From an uncultured Gammaproteobacteria bacterium (lineage in GTDB: Bacteria > Pseudomonadota > Gammaproteobacteria > Pseudomonadales > Porticoccaceae), in the NCBI GenBank assembly GCA_913058345.1, contig CAJXQR010000003.1, forward strand, positions 62,001 through 126,000: a stretch of 64,000 nucleotides of DNA. Reading direction: 5' to 3'. The position numbers were made by a program, and so were the translations under genes. Below the pieces are notes generated by a model. It saw nothing but the letters and a program-made list of their open reading frames with translations. It made no database searches and was not told where the DNA came from. Numbering within the stretch: the stretch's first letter is position 1; the number at the start of each line of letters is the position of its first letter. Below are positions 54,039-62,955 of this stretch, one piece after another.

Positions 54039-54289
54039 GTCAGGGTGATCCCGTAGGCGAGGTTGGCCTTGCATTAGCCGGGCATAAATTAACGGCGGCA
54101 GGTGGTGGTTTGGCGGTGAGTAGCGGTGCGGTAGGTTGGCTGGCAGATAATCATCTACTGTTGTCGAGCGTGGGTATTCTGGTGGGCATTGCGGTTGGCC
54201 TGTATGGGCTGGTGTTACAGCGCCGGCGAGACAGGCGCGAGCATGCTGAGCATATTGCAAGGATGTCTAGGATAGTGTCAGGTGAGTAG
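54035..54289 (+). CDS. Phage holin
   Basis: 84 residues with two to three hydrophobic segments (KLTAAGGGLAVSSGAVGWLA, LLLSSVGILVGIAVGLYGLVL) and a charged C-terminus RRRDRREHAEH. Similar to HP1-type holins. It overlaps the endolysin stop by 4 bp, as in many lysis cassettes. Confidence 0.78.
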   Translation: MSQGDPVGEVGLALAGHKLTAAGGGLAVSSGAVGWLADNHLLLSSVGILVGIAVGLYGLVLQRRRDRREHAEHIARMSRIVSGE

Positions 54290-54896
54290 GCCGCTGGCGA
54301 TACTTATTCACGGCTTTAATGTGTGGGACGGAGGCAGGGCGACAGTGGGCAAGCTGCGCCCTTTTTTGTCAGCACGCGATGTGTCTTATATCTCAATCAA
54401 TTACGGTCATGTAGGCCTAATCGGCACGCGGTTTAAAAATCGCGCGATAGCGAGCACTGTGGCTAAAGCGGTTAAAACAGCAGTTTGTAACGAGTTTAGG
54501 CCAGTTGTTATAGGGCACTCAAACGGGTGTGCGATAGCTCATTTAGCACTGGAAGAGGTCGAGGCTGAATGCGCGGTTGATGCAATTTATATCAACCCTG
54601 CGCTGAAAGAAACTGTTGATATTGCGCCGTCTGTTGCGCAGCTAGCGGTGTGGCACAGCCCGAGCGACGGGCCTGTGCGCTGGAGCAAGTGGCTGCCTGT
54701 TTCAGATGCTCGCCCTTGGGGGGAGATGGGCGCGGTTGGTTATATTGGCGAAGATAAGCGCGTGACTAACTACAACAAGGAGTTGATGGAGCCGCCGAGC
54801 ACCGAGCACTCTGACTTATTCAGCGCGGAGCTGTTGCCGTTTTACGGGCCGCTGATAGCCGATGGTGTGGTGATGGGTGGCGTGGATGTCTGGTAG
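54282..54896 (+). CDS. Alpha/beta hydrolase within the lysis cassette
   Basis: 204 residues, GTG start overlapping the holin. ILIHGFNVWDGG (7-18) gives the oxyanion region and VIGHSNGCAIAHLAL the nucleophile Ser; the late TEHSDLF carries the likely His. It is a compact esterase without export signal. Its position in the slot usually held by spanins suggests a lysis or envelope-lipid role, though it may be a passenger. Confidence 0.78.
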   Translation: MSRPLAILIHGFNVWDGGRATVGKLRPFLSARDVSYISINYGHVGLIGTRFKNRAIASTVAKAVKTAVCNEFRPVVIGHSNGCAIAHLALEEVEAECAVDAIYINPALKETVDIAPSVAQLAVWHSPSDGPVRWSKWLPVSDARPWGEMGAVGYIGEDKRVTNYNKELMEPPSTEHSDLFSAELLPFYGPLIADGVVMGGVDVW

Positions 54897-55239
54897 GGCG
54901 CGTAGGTGGTGTGCTAAGTGCAAAAAACCTCATGCGGGATTATGCCCAAAGAGCGGCTGGAAAGGTTACCGGAGCAAGCAAGGAACTTCTGGCCGTGGTG
55001 GCACTACATGGCAGAACAAGCGCAAGCGAATTTTTGAGCGTGACGGCTATCTATGTCAAATACATAAGAAGAAAGGAAAGCTTGTATCGGTTTCTCTGCA
55101 CGGACCAAACCACGGAGTTTGCGATCACGACGTTCCTCTTGCAGAGGGTGGCAGCGATGAAGATGAGAATCTACAAACGATCTGCCAAGCGTGTGACAAG
55201 AGAAAAACAGCGGAAGAAGCTCGCAGGGGTAGGGGGTAG
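54886..55239 (+). CDS. HNH endonuclease (packaging-associated)
   Basis: 117 residues. CAKCKK at the N-terminus and the HNH core CDHDVPLAEGGSDEDENLQTICQACDKRKT with zinc Cys pairs are clear. HNH proteins next to terminase genes assist cos cleavage in HK97-like phages. It lies directly upstream of terS. Confidence 0.9.
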   Translation: MSGRARRWCAKCKKPHAGLCPKSGWKGYRSKQGTSGRGGTTWQNKRKRIFERDGYLCQIHKKKGKLVSVSLHGPNHGVCDHDVPLAEGGSDEDENLQTICQACDKRKTAEEARRGRG

Positions 55240-55345
55240 TCAAAACCTCACGCCTTTCAGCATATACACCGCATCCTAACTTACATTTTATGAGTGTTGA
55301 ATTTTATGGGGGGGGGGTTAAAGCCCGGAGGGGTTTTGTAATTAA
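55240..55345. other. HNH-terS gap with G10 tract, candidate cos region
   Basis: A run of ten G (55308-55317) follows an AT-rich stretch. In HNH-bearing cos phages the cos site usually lies between the HNH and small-terminase genes, and this is the only gap there. Homopolymer length may vary between copies. Inference. Confidence 0.35.
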
Positions 55346-55801
55346 ATGAATAAACCGATGGCCGCAGTGATCCCGCTGGGGTTGGCGGAGACAAGCAATA
55401 AAAAGCCGACAGCTAACGAGCCTGCTGCCGATTTATTCCAGGGTTTGAAGCCAAAAATACCACCGGTCCCTGGTGGTATTTCTGACGAGGCTCGCAAGCA
55501 CTGGTACTACATCGGTGAGCGGTTAGTCGGCTTAAACCTTCTAGCTGAAGTTGACCTCGGCCAGTTTCGCATCATGTGTGAAACCTGGGCATTGTATGTT
55601 GAGGCTCAGCGTGAAGTTGAGGACAAAGGGGAATACCAATCTACGCCAAACAACTACATGCAATTATCGCCTTGGGCAGTTGCTCGCGAGCGCCACGCTA
55701 ATCGATACCAGAAAATTGCCGACAAGTTTTTCCTCAGCCCCCGCGCGCGAAAAGCTATCACTATCGACAACCCCAACCAGGGCGGCCTCGATCTCGATTA
55801 A
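55346..55801 (+). CDS. Terminase small subunit, P27 family
   Basis: 151 residues. PPVPGGISDEARKHWYYIGERL and LSPWAVARERHANRYQKIADKFFLSPRARKAI match P27-like TerS. It recognises phage DNA and starts packaging with TerL, whose start overlaps its stop by one base. Confidence 0.92.
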   Translation: MNKPMAAVIPLGLAETSNKKPTANEPAADLFQGLKPKIPPVPGGISDEARKHWYYIGERLVGLNLLAEVDLGQFRIMCETWALYVEAQREVEDKGEYQSTPNNYMQLSPWAVARERHANRYQKIADKFFLSPRARKAITIDNPNQGGLDLD

Positions 55802-57480
55802 TGAGCGTCCCTGATGTCGGCAGGGCCTGGCTAGACCGCGCCTATCAATACGCCGACGACGTAAAAAGCGGCGTAATACCTAGCTGTAAATACATACAGC
55901 TTGCTGTTGATCGCTGGTTTGACGACATGGTCAACGGTCCCTCGCGGGGCCTTCAGTTCAGTGAATATCACGCGGCGCGATACTTTCGCTTTGTTGGCCG
56001 GCACTGTCGCCACTACGAAGGCGAATGGGCCGGTAAGAAAATAGACTTTGAACCCTGGCAATGCTTTGCCGACGCCAACCTATTCGGCTGGATACGTGAA
56101 GACGGCACCCGCCGCTTTCGCCAGTCTTACGAAGAAGTCGCCCGCAAAAATGGCAAATCAACACGCCTCGCCGCCGCTGGCAACTTCTACCTCATCGGCG
56201 ACAACGAACCCGGCGCGCAAATTTACAGCGCAGCTACAAAAAAAGAACAAGCCCGGCTTATTTTTGAATCCAGCAAAGCCATGCTTGAGCAAAGCCCTGC
56301 GTTAACCAAGCTCTGCACAATTGAAGAACACAAGCTTAAATACCAGCGCAGCAAATACCTGCCGCTCAGTAAAGACAGCAAACGCATGGACGGCTTCAAC
56401 GTTCACGCAGGGCTTGTTGACGAACTCCACGCCCACCCAAACTCAGGGCTCTGGGACGTCATGCGCAGCGCCATGGGCGCCCGCAAACAGCCCATAATGC
56501 GCGCTATAACCACAGCAGGCTTTGACCACAACAGCTACTGCTACCAGCGCCGACGTTATGCAATACAAGTACTCGAGGGTGCCGTCAAAGACGACGCCTT
56601 CTTTACCACAATTTACACCCTCGACGACCCCGAAAAATGGGACGACCCCGCCGAGTGGCCCAAAGCCAACCCAAACTTAGGCGTCTCCGTATCGCTCACC
56701 GACCTACAAGAGCAATGCGAAGAAGCTAAGCACCTACCCAGTGCCAAAACAGAATTCCTCACCAAACGCCTTAACCTATGGGTCTACGGTGAAACCGCCT
56801 GGATGCCCATGCAACACTGGCACCAATGCAAAGACTCCAGCCTTAACAGCTGGGACAACGCTACCGAGCTCGACGGCCAAGAATGTTACGGTGGCCTCGA
56901 CCTCTCAGCCGTAGAGGACATGACCACCTTCGGCCTCGTCTTTCCCGGTGAAAGCGGCCAGCGCACAGTGCTCTCGCGATCCTACTTACCGCAAGCCGCA
57001 CTAGAGCGCAGGCTAAACAAGGGCGACAAAACGCTCGAAACATTCCGCGACAGCGGCCACCTCATTGTGCTACCCGGCCAAACCGTCGACTACAACTTTA
57101 TCAAAACCGACATTATGGCCGCCGCTGAGCGGTTTGACCTGCAATCCATCGCCTTCGACCGCTGGAACAGCAGTCAGCTCGTTAGCGATTTAATCGACGA
57201 AGGCATCGACTTTATTGAATTTGGCCAGGGTTACGGCAGCATGAGTGCCCCCAGCAAAGAACTACTGCGCCTCGTGCTCAACCAACAACTGCGCCACAAC
57301 GACCCCCTCCTTACCTGGGCCGTTAGCAACGTTGTTGTGCAAACCGACCCCGCCGGCAACATAAAGCCCGACAAAGGCAAAGTGTCAGAAAAAATCGACC
57401 CCGCCGTCGCCCTTATCATGGGCATTGCGCTGGCTATGGCGTCAGATGACACAGAATCACCTGAGATATTTATTCTATGA
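55801..57480 (+). CDS. Terminase large subunit
   Basis: 559 residues. The ATPase has Walker A-like ARKNGKSTRLAA (about 118-129) and Walker B GLVDELHAHPN. The C-terminal nuclease has GGLDLSAVEDMTTFGLVFPG and later acidic residues. It drives DNA into proheads through the portal. The coding strand from here on is C-rich, opposite to the early genes. Confidence 0.95.
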   Translation: MSVPDVGRAWLDRAYQYADDVKSGVIPSCKYIQLAVDRWFDDMVNGPSRGLQFSEYHAARYFRFVGRHCRHYEGEWAGKKIDFEPWQCFADANLFGWIREDGTRRFRQSYEEVARKNGKSTRLAAAGNFYLIGDNEPGAQIYSAATKKEQARLIFESSKAMLEQSPALTKLCTIEEHKLKYQRSKYLPLSKDSKRMDGFNVHAGLVDELHAHPNSGLWDVMRSAMGARKQPIMRAITTAGFDHNSYCYQRRRYAIQVLEGAVKDDAFFTTIYTLDDPEKWDDPAEWPKANPNLGVSVSLTDLQEQCEEAKHLPSAKTEFLTKRLNLWVYGETAWMPMQHWHQCKDSSLNSWDNATELDGQECYGGLDLSAVEDMTTFGLVFPGESGQRTVLSRSYLPQAALERRLNKGDKTLETFRDSGHLIVLPGQTVDYNFIKTDIMAAAERFDLQSIAFDRWNSSQLVSDLIDEGIDFIEFGQGYGSMSAPSKELLRLVLNQQLRHNDPLLTWAVSNVVVQTDPAGNIKPDKGKVSEKIDPAVALIMGIALAMASDDTESPEIFIL

Positions 57481-57629
57481 AACAATCAATTTTCGACGCC
57501 GTTGGTATTTTCGGCATCGGCTTTATTGCCTATGGCTCGTGGCTTATTTACGAGCCAGCTGGTTTTATTGTTGGCGGCTTATTGCTGATTGGCGTTGCAT
57601 TTATAGCTAGTCGCGGCCCCATCGCCTGA
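57477..57629 (+). CDS. Small membrane protein between terL and portal
   Basis: 50 residues with two hydrophobic segments (FDAVGIFGIGFIAYGSWLIY, GFIVGGLLLIGVAFIA). ATGA overlaps couple it to terL and to the portal gene. Small membrane ORFs occur at this place in several HK97-like phages; function unknown. Confidence 0.65.
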   Translation: MKQSIFDAVGIFGIGFIAYGSWLIYEPAGFIVGGLLLIGVAFIASRGPIA

Positions 57630-58852
57630 TGATTTTTGACCGCTTGCAAAAAAGCACAACTATTAGCACCTCGGCAGAGCTGGCAGAAGCGCTCGGTGTT
57701 GGTTATCAATCCAGCGCTGGAGTCTCAGTTACACCAAAAGAAGCCGCCCGCTTTGCCCCGGTGTATAGCTGCATAAAAGTGCTGGCAGAGTCCGTCGGCA
57801 TGCTGCCTTTAAATCTATTTGAGCAGAAAGGCAAAGTGCGCGAAAAAGCCCGCAGCCATAGCCTGTTTAACTTAATAAACCTTGCCCCAAACAGCTACAT
57901 GACCAGCCAGGAGTGGCGCGAGACAATGGTCGCCCACCTATGCCTTCGGGGCAACCACTACTCCTGGGTCAACCGCATAAATGGGCAGGTACGCGAACTA
58001 CTTCCATTAAATCCCGATGGCGTCACCCCAGTCATAAATAGTGACTGGTCAGTTGATTACAAAGTTACCTTCCCCGATGGCAGCCAGCGAACATTGGCCG
58101 AAAACCAAATATTCCATGTGCGCCTCATGTCAATGGACGGACTCACAGGTCTTAGTCCTATTGCCCAGGCGCGAAACAGTATTGGCTTAGGCATGGCTGC
58201 CGAGCGCTTTGGTTCGCGTCTTTTTAAAAACGGCACGCGCCCCAGTGGTTTATTGAGTACAGACACGAAGCTGAATCAAGAGCAAATGCAGCTCATGTCA
58301 AAATCGTGGCGCGAGGCTAACAGCGGTGAAGACGAGCTGCGCACCGCTATTCTCGGTGGCGGCCTGAAATGGACAGCTATATCAATATCACCAGAAGACG
58401 CCCAATTTCTCGAAACACGCAAATATCAGCGCAGCGAAATAGCCGGCATTTTTCGGGTACCCGCCCACATGATCAACGACATGGAAAAGGCCACTTTTTC
58501 TAATATCGAACATCAAGACATTGCCTTCGTTGTTCACACGCTCACGCCCTGGGTAACGCGCTTCGAGCAGCGCATAGCCGTCAGTTTATTGACGGCACAA
58601 GAGCGGGCAAAGTTTTTTGCCAAGTTCAACGTCAACGCCCTATTGCGTGGCGACATGAAATCCCGCGCAGACTACATGTGGAAGCGTTTTCAAATGGGCT
58701 CGCTGTCACCTAATGATATTCGCGACTTTGAAGACGAAAACCCAATTGAAAACGGCGACACATATTGGGTGCCCGCCAACATGATAGATCCAAAAGACAA
58801 CACCGAAATGCAACAGATCGGTGACAAAAACACAGGTGACGACAATGCTTAA
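57629..58852 (+). CDS. Portal protein, HK97 family
   Basis: 407 residues. FAPVYSCIKVLAESVGMLPLNLF near the N-terminus, GNHYSWVNRINGQVRELLPL and the C-terminal RADYMWKRFQMGSLSPNDIRD are typical of HK97-type portals. It forms the dodecameric DNA channel at one capsid vertex. Confidence 0.95.
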   Translation: MIFDRLQKSTTISTSAELAEALGVGYQSSAGVSVTPKEAARFAPVYSCIKVLAESVGMLPLNLFEQKGKVREKARSHSLFNLINLAPNSYMTSQEWRETMVAHLCLRGNHYSWVNRINGQVRELLPLNPDGVTPVINSDWSVDYKVTFPDGSQRTLAENQIFHVRLMSMDGLTGLSPIAQARNSIGLGMAAERFGSRLFKNGTRPSGLLSTDTKLNQEQMQLMSKSWREANSGEDELRTAILGGGLKWTAISISPEDAQFLETRKYQRSEIAGIFRVPAHMINDMEKATFSNIEHQDIAFVVHTLTPWVTRFEQRIAVSLLTAQERAKFFAKFNVNALLRGDMKSRADYMWKRFQMGSLSPNDIRDFEDENPIENGDTYWVPANMIDPKDNTEMQQIGDKNTGDDNA

Positions 58853-59516
58853 GCAAAAACTACACGCGCCACTAAGGATCAAAGAAGTCAGTAATAGCGG
58901 TGAGTTCTCTGGTTACGGCTCTGTTTTCGGCACCACCGACAGCTATGGCGATGTTGTTGTTAAAGGCGCATTTAGCCAGTCGCTATCTGACTGGTCCAGC
59001 AAAGGCCGTATGCCGTCATTGTTATGGCAGCACGACACCAAAGAGCCTATTGGCGTTTACACCAAAATGGAAGAAGACGACGAAGGCCTTTACGTTGAGG
59101 GCCGTTTACTTATTGACGACGACCCGCTCGCCAAGCGTGCCCACGCTCACTTAAAAGCGGGCAGCCTGTCGGGCATGTCAATCGGCTACTCCCTGCCCGG
59201 CGACGGCTGGCATTACGACAAAGAAAAAGACGTTTTTGTTCTGTCAAAAATAGACCTCTGGGAAGTTTCCCTGGTTACTTTCCCTGCGAACGACGAAGCG
59301 AGAGTGGCGCAAGTTAAATCAATGCTTACCCACGGCGACACCCCAAATATCAGACAAGTCGAGCACTGCCTACGCGACGTAGGTTTTAGCGCCCGGCAAG
59401 CCAAGGCCTTTATTGCCGACGGCTACAGCGGCATCGGCCCTCGCGACGAAGGCGGCGACGCGGAGTTAATTAAATCCATTAATGAATTAACCCAATCAAT
59501 GAGACCACAAACATGA
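58845..59516 (+). CDS. Prohead protease, HK97 family
   Basis: 223 residues from the ATG at 58845, overlapping the portal end by 8 bp. FSGYGSVFGTTDSYGDVV, LLWQHDTKEPIG with catalytic His and AGSLSGMSIGYSL with catalytic Ser match S78 proteases. The C-terminal part may act as scaffold. It cleaves the capsid delta domain. Confidence 0.93.
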   Translation: MLKQKLHAPLRIKEVSNSGEFSGYGSVFGTTDSYGDVVVKGAFSQSLSDWSSKGRMPSLLWQHDTKEPIGVYTKMEEDDEGLYVEGRLLIDDDPLAKRAHAHLKAGSLSGMSIGYSLPGDGWHYDKEKDVFVLSKIDLWEVSLVTFPANDEARVAQVKSMLTHGDTPNIRQVEHCLRDVGFSARQAKAFIADGYSGIGPRDEGGDAELIKSINELTQSMRPQT

Positions 59517-60733
59517 ACGAACTAAAAGAAACCATTGACGAACTCGCCTCCGTCTTTCACGAATTTAAAAAAACCAACGATACCAGATTGAAGGCGGTCG
59601 AAGAGGGTGGTGCCGTCGGCGACCTCGAAGGTAAGCTGGTCGCTATTAACGAAAAAATGTCTGAATTAACCGACGTTAAAACCAAGCTCGAAGCCCTTGA
59701 AACAAAAAGCAACCGCATCCCCGGTGGTGGACAAGAAGACGGCGAAAAAGCAGCTAATGTCGCGGCTCATGTTAAAGGCTTTAATCAATATTTTCGCAAG
59801 GGCACCATCGATGGTTTGCGTGAGCTAGAGCAAAAAGCCTTGTCGGTTGGCACAGACCCCAGCGGTGGTTATACCGTGCATGCTGAAATCGAAAAATCGA
59901 TTGACCGCATCATGGGTGATTTTGGTGCCATGCGCAGTCTTTGCACCGTAATGCCTATTACAACCAGCGAATACAAGCGCTTCGTTTGCCTCGGTGGTGC
60001 AACATCTGGCTGGGTTGGTGAAACCCAGTCCAGGTCAGAAACCGACACTCCAGCGCTCGCAGAGTTAGCCTTTAATGTCAAAGAGCTGTACTCCGAGCCT
60101 AAGACTACGCAAGAGTTGCTAGATGACTCTATTGCCAACATAGCAGACTGGCTAGCCGACGAAGTGGGTGTTGAATTTGCCGAACAAGAAGGTGACAAAT
60201 TTCTCACCGGCAACGGGGTCAAACAACCACGCGGGCTGCTCACCTACCCTGTTGTGGACAACGACAGCTGGAGCTGGGGCAAAATTGGTAGCGTTAACTC
60301 AGGTGCTGCCGGTGCGTTTGCTGTAGCCCCAAATGGTGGCGATGCATTAATAGATCTTACCCACGCCCTTAAGCGTGGTTATCGCGCCAACGCCTCCTGG
60401 CTGATGAACGACCTAACACTGGCAGAAGTGCGCAAGCTCAAAGATTCCAACGGCGCTTATTTATGGCGCCCTGGTATCGAAGCAGGCGCACCAGAAACCT
60501 TGCTCGGTAAACCTATCGAAATTGACGACTTTATGCCAGATGTGGCTGCTAACAGCCTGTCGATTGCCTTCGGCGATTTTAAGCGTGCCTATCGCATTGT
60601 TGACCGTGTAGGTGTGCGAGTACTGCGAGACGACCTCACAGAAAAAGGCTTCGTTAAATTTTACACAACCAAGCGCGTCGGTGGCGGCATCAATCATTAC
60701 GAAGCCGTTAAATTTATGAAATTTGCAGTGTAA
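59513..60733 (+). CDS. Major capsid protein, HK97 family
   Basis: 406 residues. Residues about 1-70 are coiled coil (the cleaved delta domain). The HK97 fold follows from about 100: GGYTVHAEIEKSIDRIM, GWVGETQSRSETDTPAL, SWLMNDLTLAEVRKLKDSNG. Maturation cleavage probably occurs near residues 80-110. Overlaps the protease stop by 4 bp. Confidence 0.95.
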   Translation: MNELKETIDELASVFHEFKKTNDTRLKAVEEGGAVGDLEGKLVAINEKMSELTDVKTKLEALETKSNRIPGGGQEDGEKAANVAAHVKGFNQYFRKGTIDGLRELEQKALSVGTDPSGGYTVHAEIEKSIDRIMGDFGAMRSLCTVMPITTSEYKRFVCLGGATSGWVGETQSRSETDTPALAELAFNVKELYSEPKTTQELLDDSIANIADWLADEVGVEFAEQEGDKFLTGNGVKQPRGLLTYPVVDNDSWSWGKIGSVNSGAAGAFAVAPNGGDALIDLTHALKRGYRANASWLMNDLTLAEVRKLKDSNGAYLWRPGIEAGAPETLLGKPIEIDDFMPDVAANSLSIAFGDFKRAYRIVDRVGVRVLRDDLTEKGFVKFYTTKRVGGGINHYEAVKFMKFAV

Positions 60734-60770
60734 TAGCTGACCAAAATCATATTCGTTTTTAATTAACATC

Positions 60771-60804
60771 CAGCGGGCAAGGGCTTTACGTGCGTTGCCC
60801 GCTG
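60771..60804 (+). terminator. Perfect 10-bp hairpin after the capsid gene
   Basis: CAGCGGGCAA, 14-nt loop, TTGCCCGCTG. There is no T-run, so it is more likely an mRNA-stabilising or processing hairpin that keeps capsid mRNA abundant than a true terminator. Confidence 0.5.
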
Positions 60805-60822
60805 GGCTATTGAGGCATACCC

Positions 60823-61218
60823 ATGAAAGACCTTAAAAACAACCTATCCGTCAGCCAATCTCTTTTACCTGCCGAGCAAACAGCGGCAGCTAACGGGGCA
60901 AGCGCCGACTTGCAGGGGTTTAATTCCGCCTGTGTCATTATCGACGCCGGTGCGTCTGGCGGCACCACACCTGATTTCACTTTCGAAATACAAGAGTCTG
61001 ACGACGATACAACATTCACCGCTGTAGCAGCAGTAGACCTGCAAGGGGCAGAGCCTCAAATCACGAGTGCTAACGATAACGACATCTACCGTGTTGGTTA
61101 TATCGGCAATAAGCGCTACATACGCGCGGTGATCTCAGCAGTAACGGGCTCCTCGCCAACCCTTTTGTGCAGCGCCAGCATCATTCGCAGCCACGCAGAG
61201 CAGGCACCTGTCGCCTAA
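60823..61218 (+). CDS. Probable capsid decoration or virion protein
   Basis: 131 residues, beta-rich (ACVIIDAGASGGTTPDFTFEIQESDDDTTF, YIGNKRYIRAVISAVTGSS). This Ig-like/trimer-type small protein directly follows the capsid gene, a common place for decoration proteins. Function inferred from position. Confidence 0.6.
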   Translation: MKDLKNNLSVSQSLLPAEQTAAANGASADLQGFNSACVIIDAGASGGTTPDFTFEIQESDDDTTFTAVAAVDLQGAEPQITSANDNDIYRVGYIGNKRYIRAVISAVTGSSPTLLCSASIIRSHAEQAPVA

Positions 61219-61243
61219 CCAGACAGCATATTCACGTACACAC

Positions 61244-61277
61244 AAAAAGGCCCTCGCTTCAGCCGGGCCTTTTTTTG
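61244..61277 (+). terminator. Rho-independent terminator in the late operon
   Basis: AAAAAGGCCC, loop, GGGCC and seven T. It lies between the decoration gene and the next small gene, and may lower expression of connector and tail genes relative to capsid. An antiterminated polymerase could read through. Confidence 0.85.
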
Positions 61278-61286
61278 GAGAACAAA

Positions 61287-61514
61287 ATGAAGGCGCCAAA
61301 AAAGTTTAAATATTCCCCAAACGGTTTCATCGTGATTCAGGTTGCTAAAGATGAAGAAATGTCTGAGGCGGCAATTAAGGCCGCTATTGACCTAGAAATT
61401 ATTAATAAGGCAAAAGTCCCCGCAGCGAATAAAGCGAAGGCTCCCTCTGCAAACAAAGCGAAAGCCGCTGGCCCCCAGCCTACCACCAGCAACGACGAAG
61501 CCAGCAACGACTAA
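61287..61514 (+). CDS. Small structural-region protein with ANKAK repeats
   Basis: 75 residues from ATG 61287. The first 40 (KYSPNGFIVIQVAKDEEMSEAAIKAAIDL) form a small domain; the rest is a disordered tail with three ANKAK/NKAK repeats. A similar tail occurs in the small gene at 63724. Function unknown. Confidence 0.6.
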   Translation: MKAPKKFKYSPNGFIVIQVAKDEEMSEAAIKAAIDLEIINKAKVPAANKAKAPSANKAKAAGPQPTTSNDEASND

Positions 61515-62117
61515 ATGCCCCACATCCCCGTACACACAGCGCTGCTAACACCCGCGCCCTTAGCCCCGGTTAGCGTTGCCGACCTGCAAAGCCACACCGT
61601 GGTCGAGCATGATGACGACGACGACCTGCTGGCCATTTATATTGACGTAGCCACCGCACAAGTGCAGGCCGATACCGGCCGCGCCATCGTCAAGCAGCAA
61701 TGGCAGGCATCGTTAGAGTGCTTTCCGGCGGTTATTTACCTGCCAAAACCGCCTTTATTAGCGGTCGAAAGTATCAAATATTTCGATACCGACGGCGTAG
61801 AACAAACCCTCGACCCCGCCGACTATCAAGTGTCGACCATTGGCATTGTTGGCCGCATTGCTCCAGCCCCCGGCGCCAGCTGGCCCAGTGTGCAAGCGGG
61901 CCGTTTTAATGGCGTAAACGTCGTTTATCAAGCGGGTCATGTCGACGTTGTCGGCGATGTTGCCCAGGGCGAAGCCCCCGCGCAACTTCGCCAGGCTATT
62001 TACTTGCTCGCCGCCCATTTTTATGAAAACCGCGAAGCCAGCGCACCCGGCAATATCAGCGAAACCCCAATGGCTTACCAAATGCTCGTCGACAGCATGG
62101 CAGTCAGCGGCCTGTGA
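61515..62117 (+). CDS. Head-tail connector (phiE125 gp8 / HK97 gp6 type)
   Basis: 200 residues. LAIYIDVATAQVQADTGRAIVKQQWQ and the YLPKPPLLAVESIKYFD block are typical; the C-terminal helix region (LRQAIYLLAAHFYENREAS) binds the portal. It should form the adaptor ring beneath the portal. Confidence 0.88.
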   Translation: MPHIPVHTALLTPAPLAPVSVADLQSHTVVEHDDDDDLLAIYIDVATAQVQADTGRAIVKQQWQASLECFPAVIYLPKPPLLAVESIKYFDTDGVEQTLDPADYQVSTIGIVGRIAPAPGASWPSVQAGRFNGVNVVYQAGHVDVVGDVAQGEAPAQLRQAIYLLAAHFYENREASAPGNISETPMAYQMLVDSMAVSGL

Positions 62118-62434
62118 AAGCGGGCAAGCTGCGCTATGTGGCCGAACTACTCAAGCCCGCCGCCACAGGCGACGCCTACAGCACCGGTACTGGCTTTACC
62201 AGCGTCGGCACCGCTCGGGTTGACCTCGCCCCGTTAAATGGCAGCGAAATACACAGCGCCCACCAAACGCAGGGCAAATTAGTCGCCCGTGTATGGATGC
62301 GCTACCGCGCCGACATTAAAGCCAGCTGGCGCCTGGTCGTCGACGGCAACACTTGGGAGATTGCCAGCCCGCCCATGGATAAAAAGGGCCACAAAACACA
62401 ACTTGAAATGCTCGTTTATTTAATTGACGGATAA
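62114..62434 (+). CDS. Phage head closure protein
   Basis: 106 residues of the SPP1 gp16 / HK97 gp7-like type: GKLRYVAELLKPA, FTSVGTARVDLAPLNGSE and KASWRLVVDGNTWEIASPP. The GTG start overlaps the connector stop. It should cap the filled head and join the tail. Confidence 0.85.
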   Translation: MKAGKLRYVAELLKPAATGDAYSTGTGFTSVGTARVDLAPLNGSEIHSAHQTQGKLVARVWMRYRADIKASWRLVVDGNTWEIASPPMDKKGHKTQLEMLVYLIDG

Positions 62435-62445
62435 ACAGCCAGCCC

Positions 62446-62955
62446 ATGATTGATTTTGAATTCTCCCCCTCCGTTGCTCACATGCTTAAAGAGCTTGAAT
62501 CAATGGAGTCAGGCCTGGGTAAAAAAGCCCAGCAACAAGCGCTTACCTTTGCTTCTGCGCCTGTAAAAAAGGCGATAAAACGGCAAGCCCCTGTAAAAAC
62601 CGGCGCACTGAAAAAGTCGATAGGCCACCGCAAATTCAAGCCCGCCGAGCGCACCGAGCTGGGCATCGCCCCCGACGATGCCGCTATTTACATCGGCCCC
62701 AAAAACAAACTGCAATACAAAGCCAACTGGCTAGAAAACACCGGCGCAAAAGCCCACAAAATTAAACCCAGCCGCAAGAGCGGCCATAAATACCTGCGTT
62801 TTTACGGCACATTCGCCAAAAAAGTGAACCACCCCGGCATGAAGGCAAAACCTTTTATTGGTAGCGGTTGGGAACAAACCGACGAAGTCTTTCAAACCCG
62901 TTTTTTTAACAAAGTACAAACATTTTTAGAGAAAGCCAGTGCAAAATCTGCTTGA
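62446..62955 (+). CDS. HK97 gp10-like tail/neck protein
   Basis: 169 residues. ALTFASAPVKKAIKRQAPVKTGALKKSIGHRK and the YKANWLENTGAKAHKI and AKPFIGSGWEQT segments match the gp10 family of neck or tail-completion proteins. Confidence 0.88.
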   Translation: MIDFEFSPSVAHMLKELESMESGLGKKAQQQALTFASAPVKKAIKRQAPVKTGALKKSIGHRKFKPAERTELGIAPDDAAIYIGPKNKLQYKANWLENTGAKAHKIKPSRKSGHKYLRFYGTFAKKVNHPGMKAKPFIGSGWEQTDEVFQTRFFNKVQTFLEKASAKSA

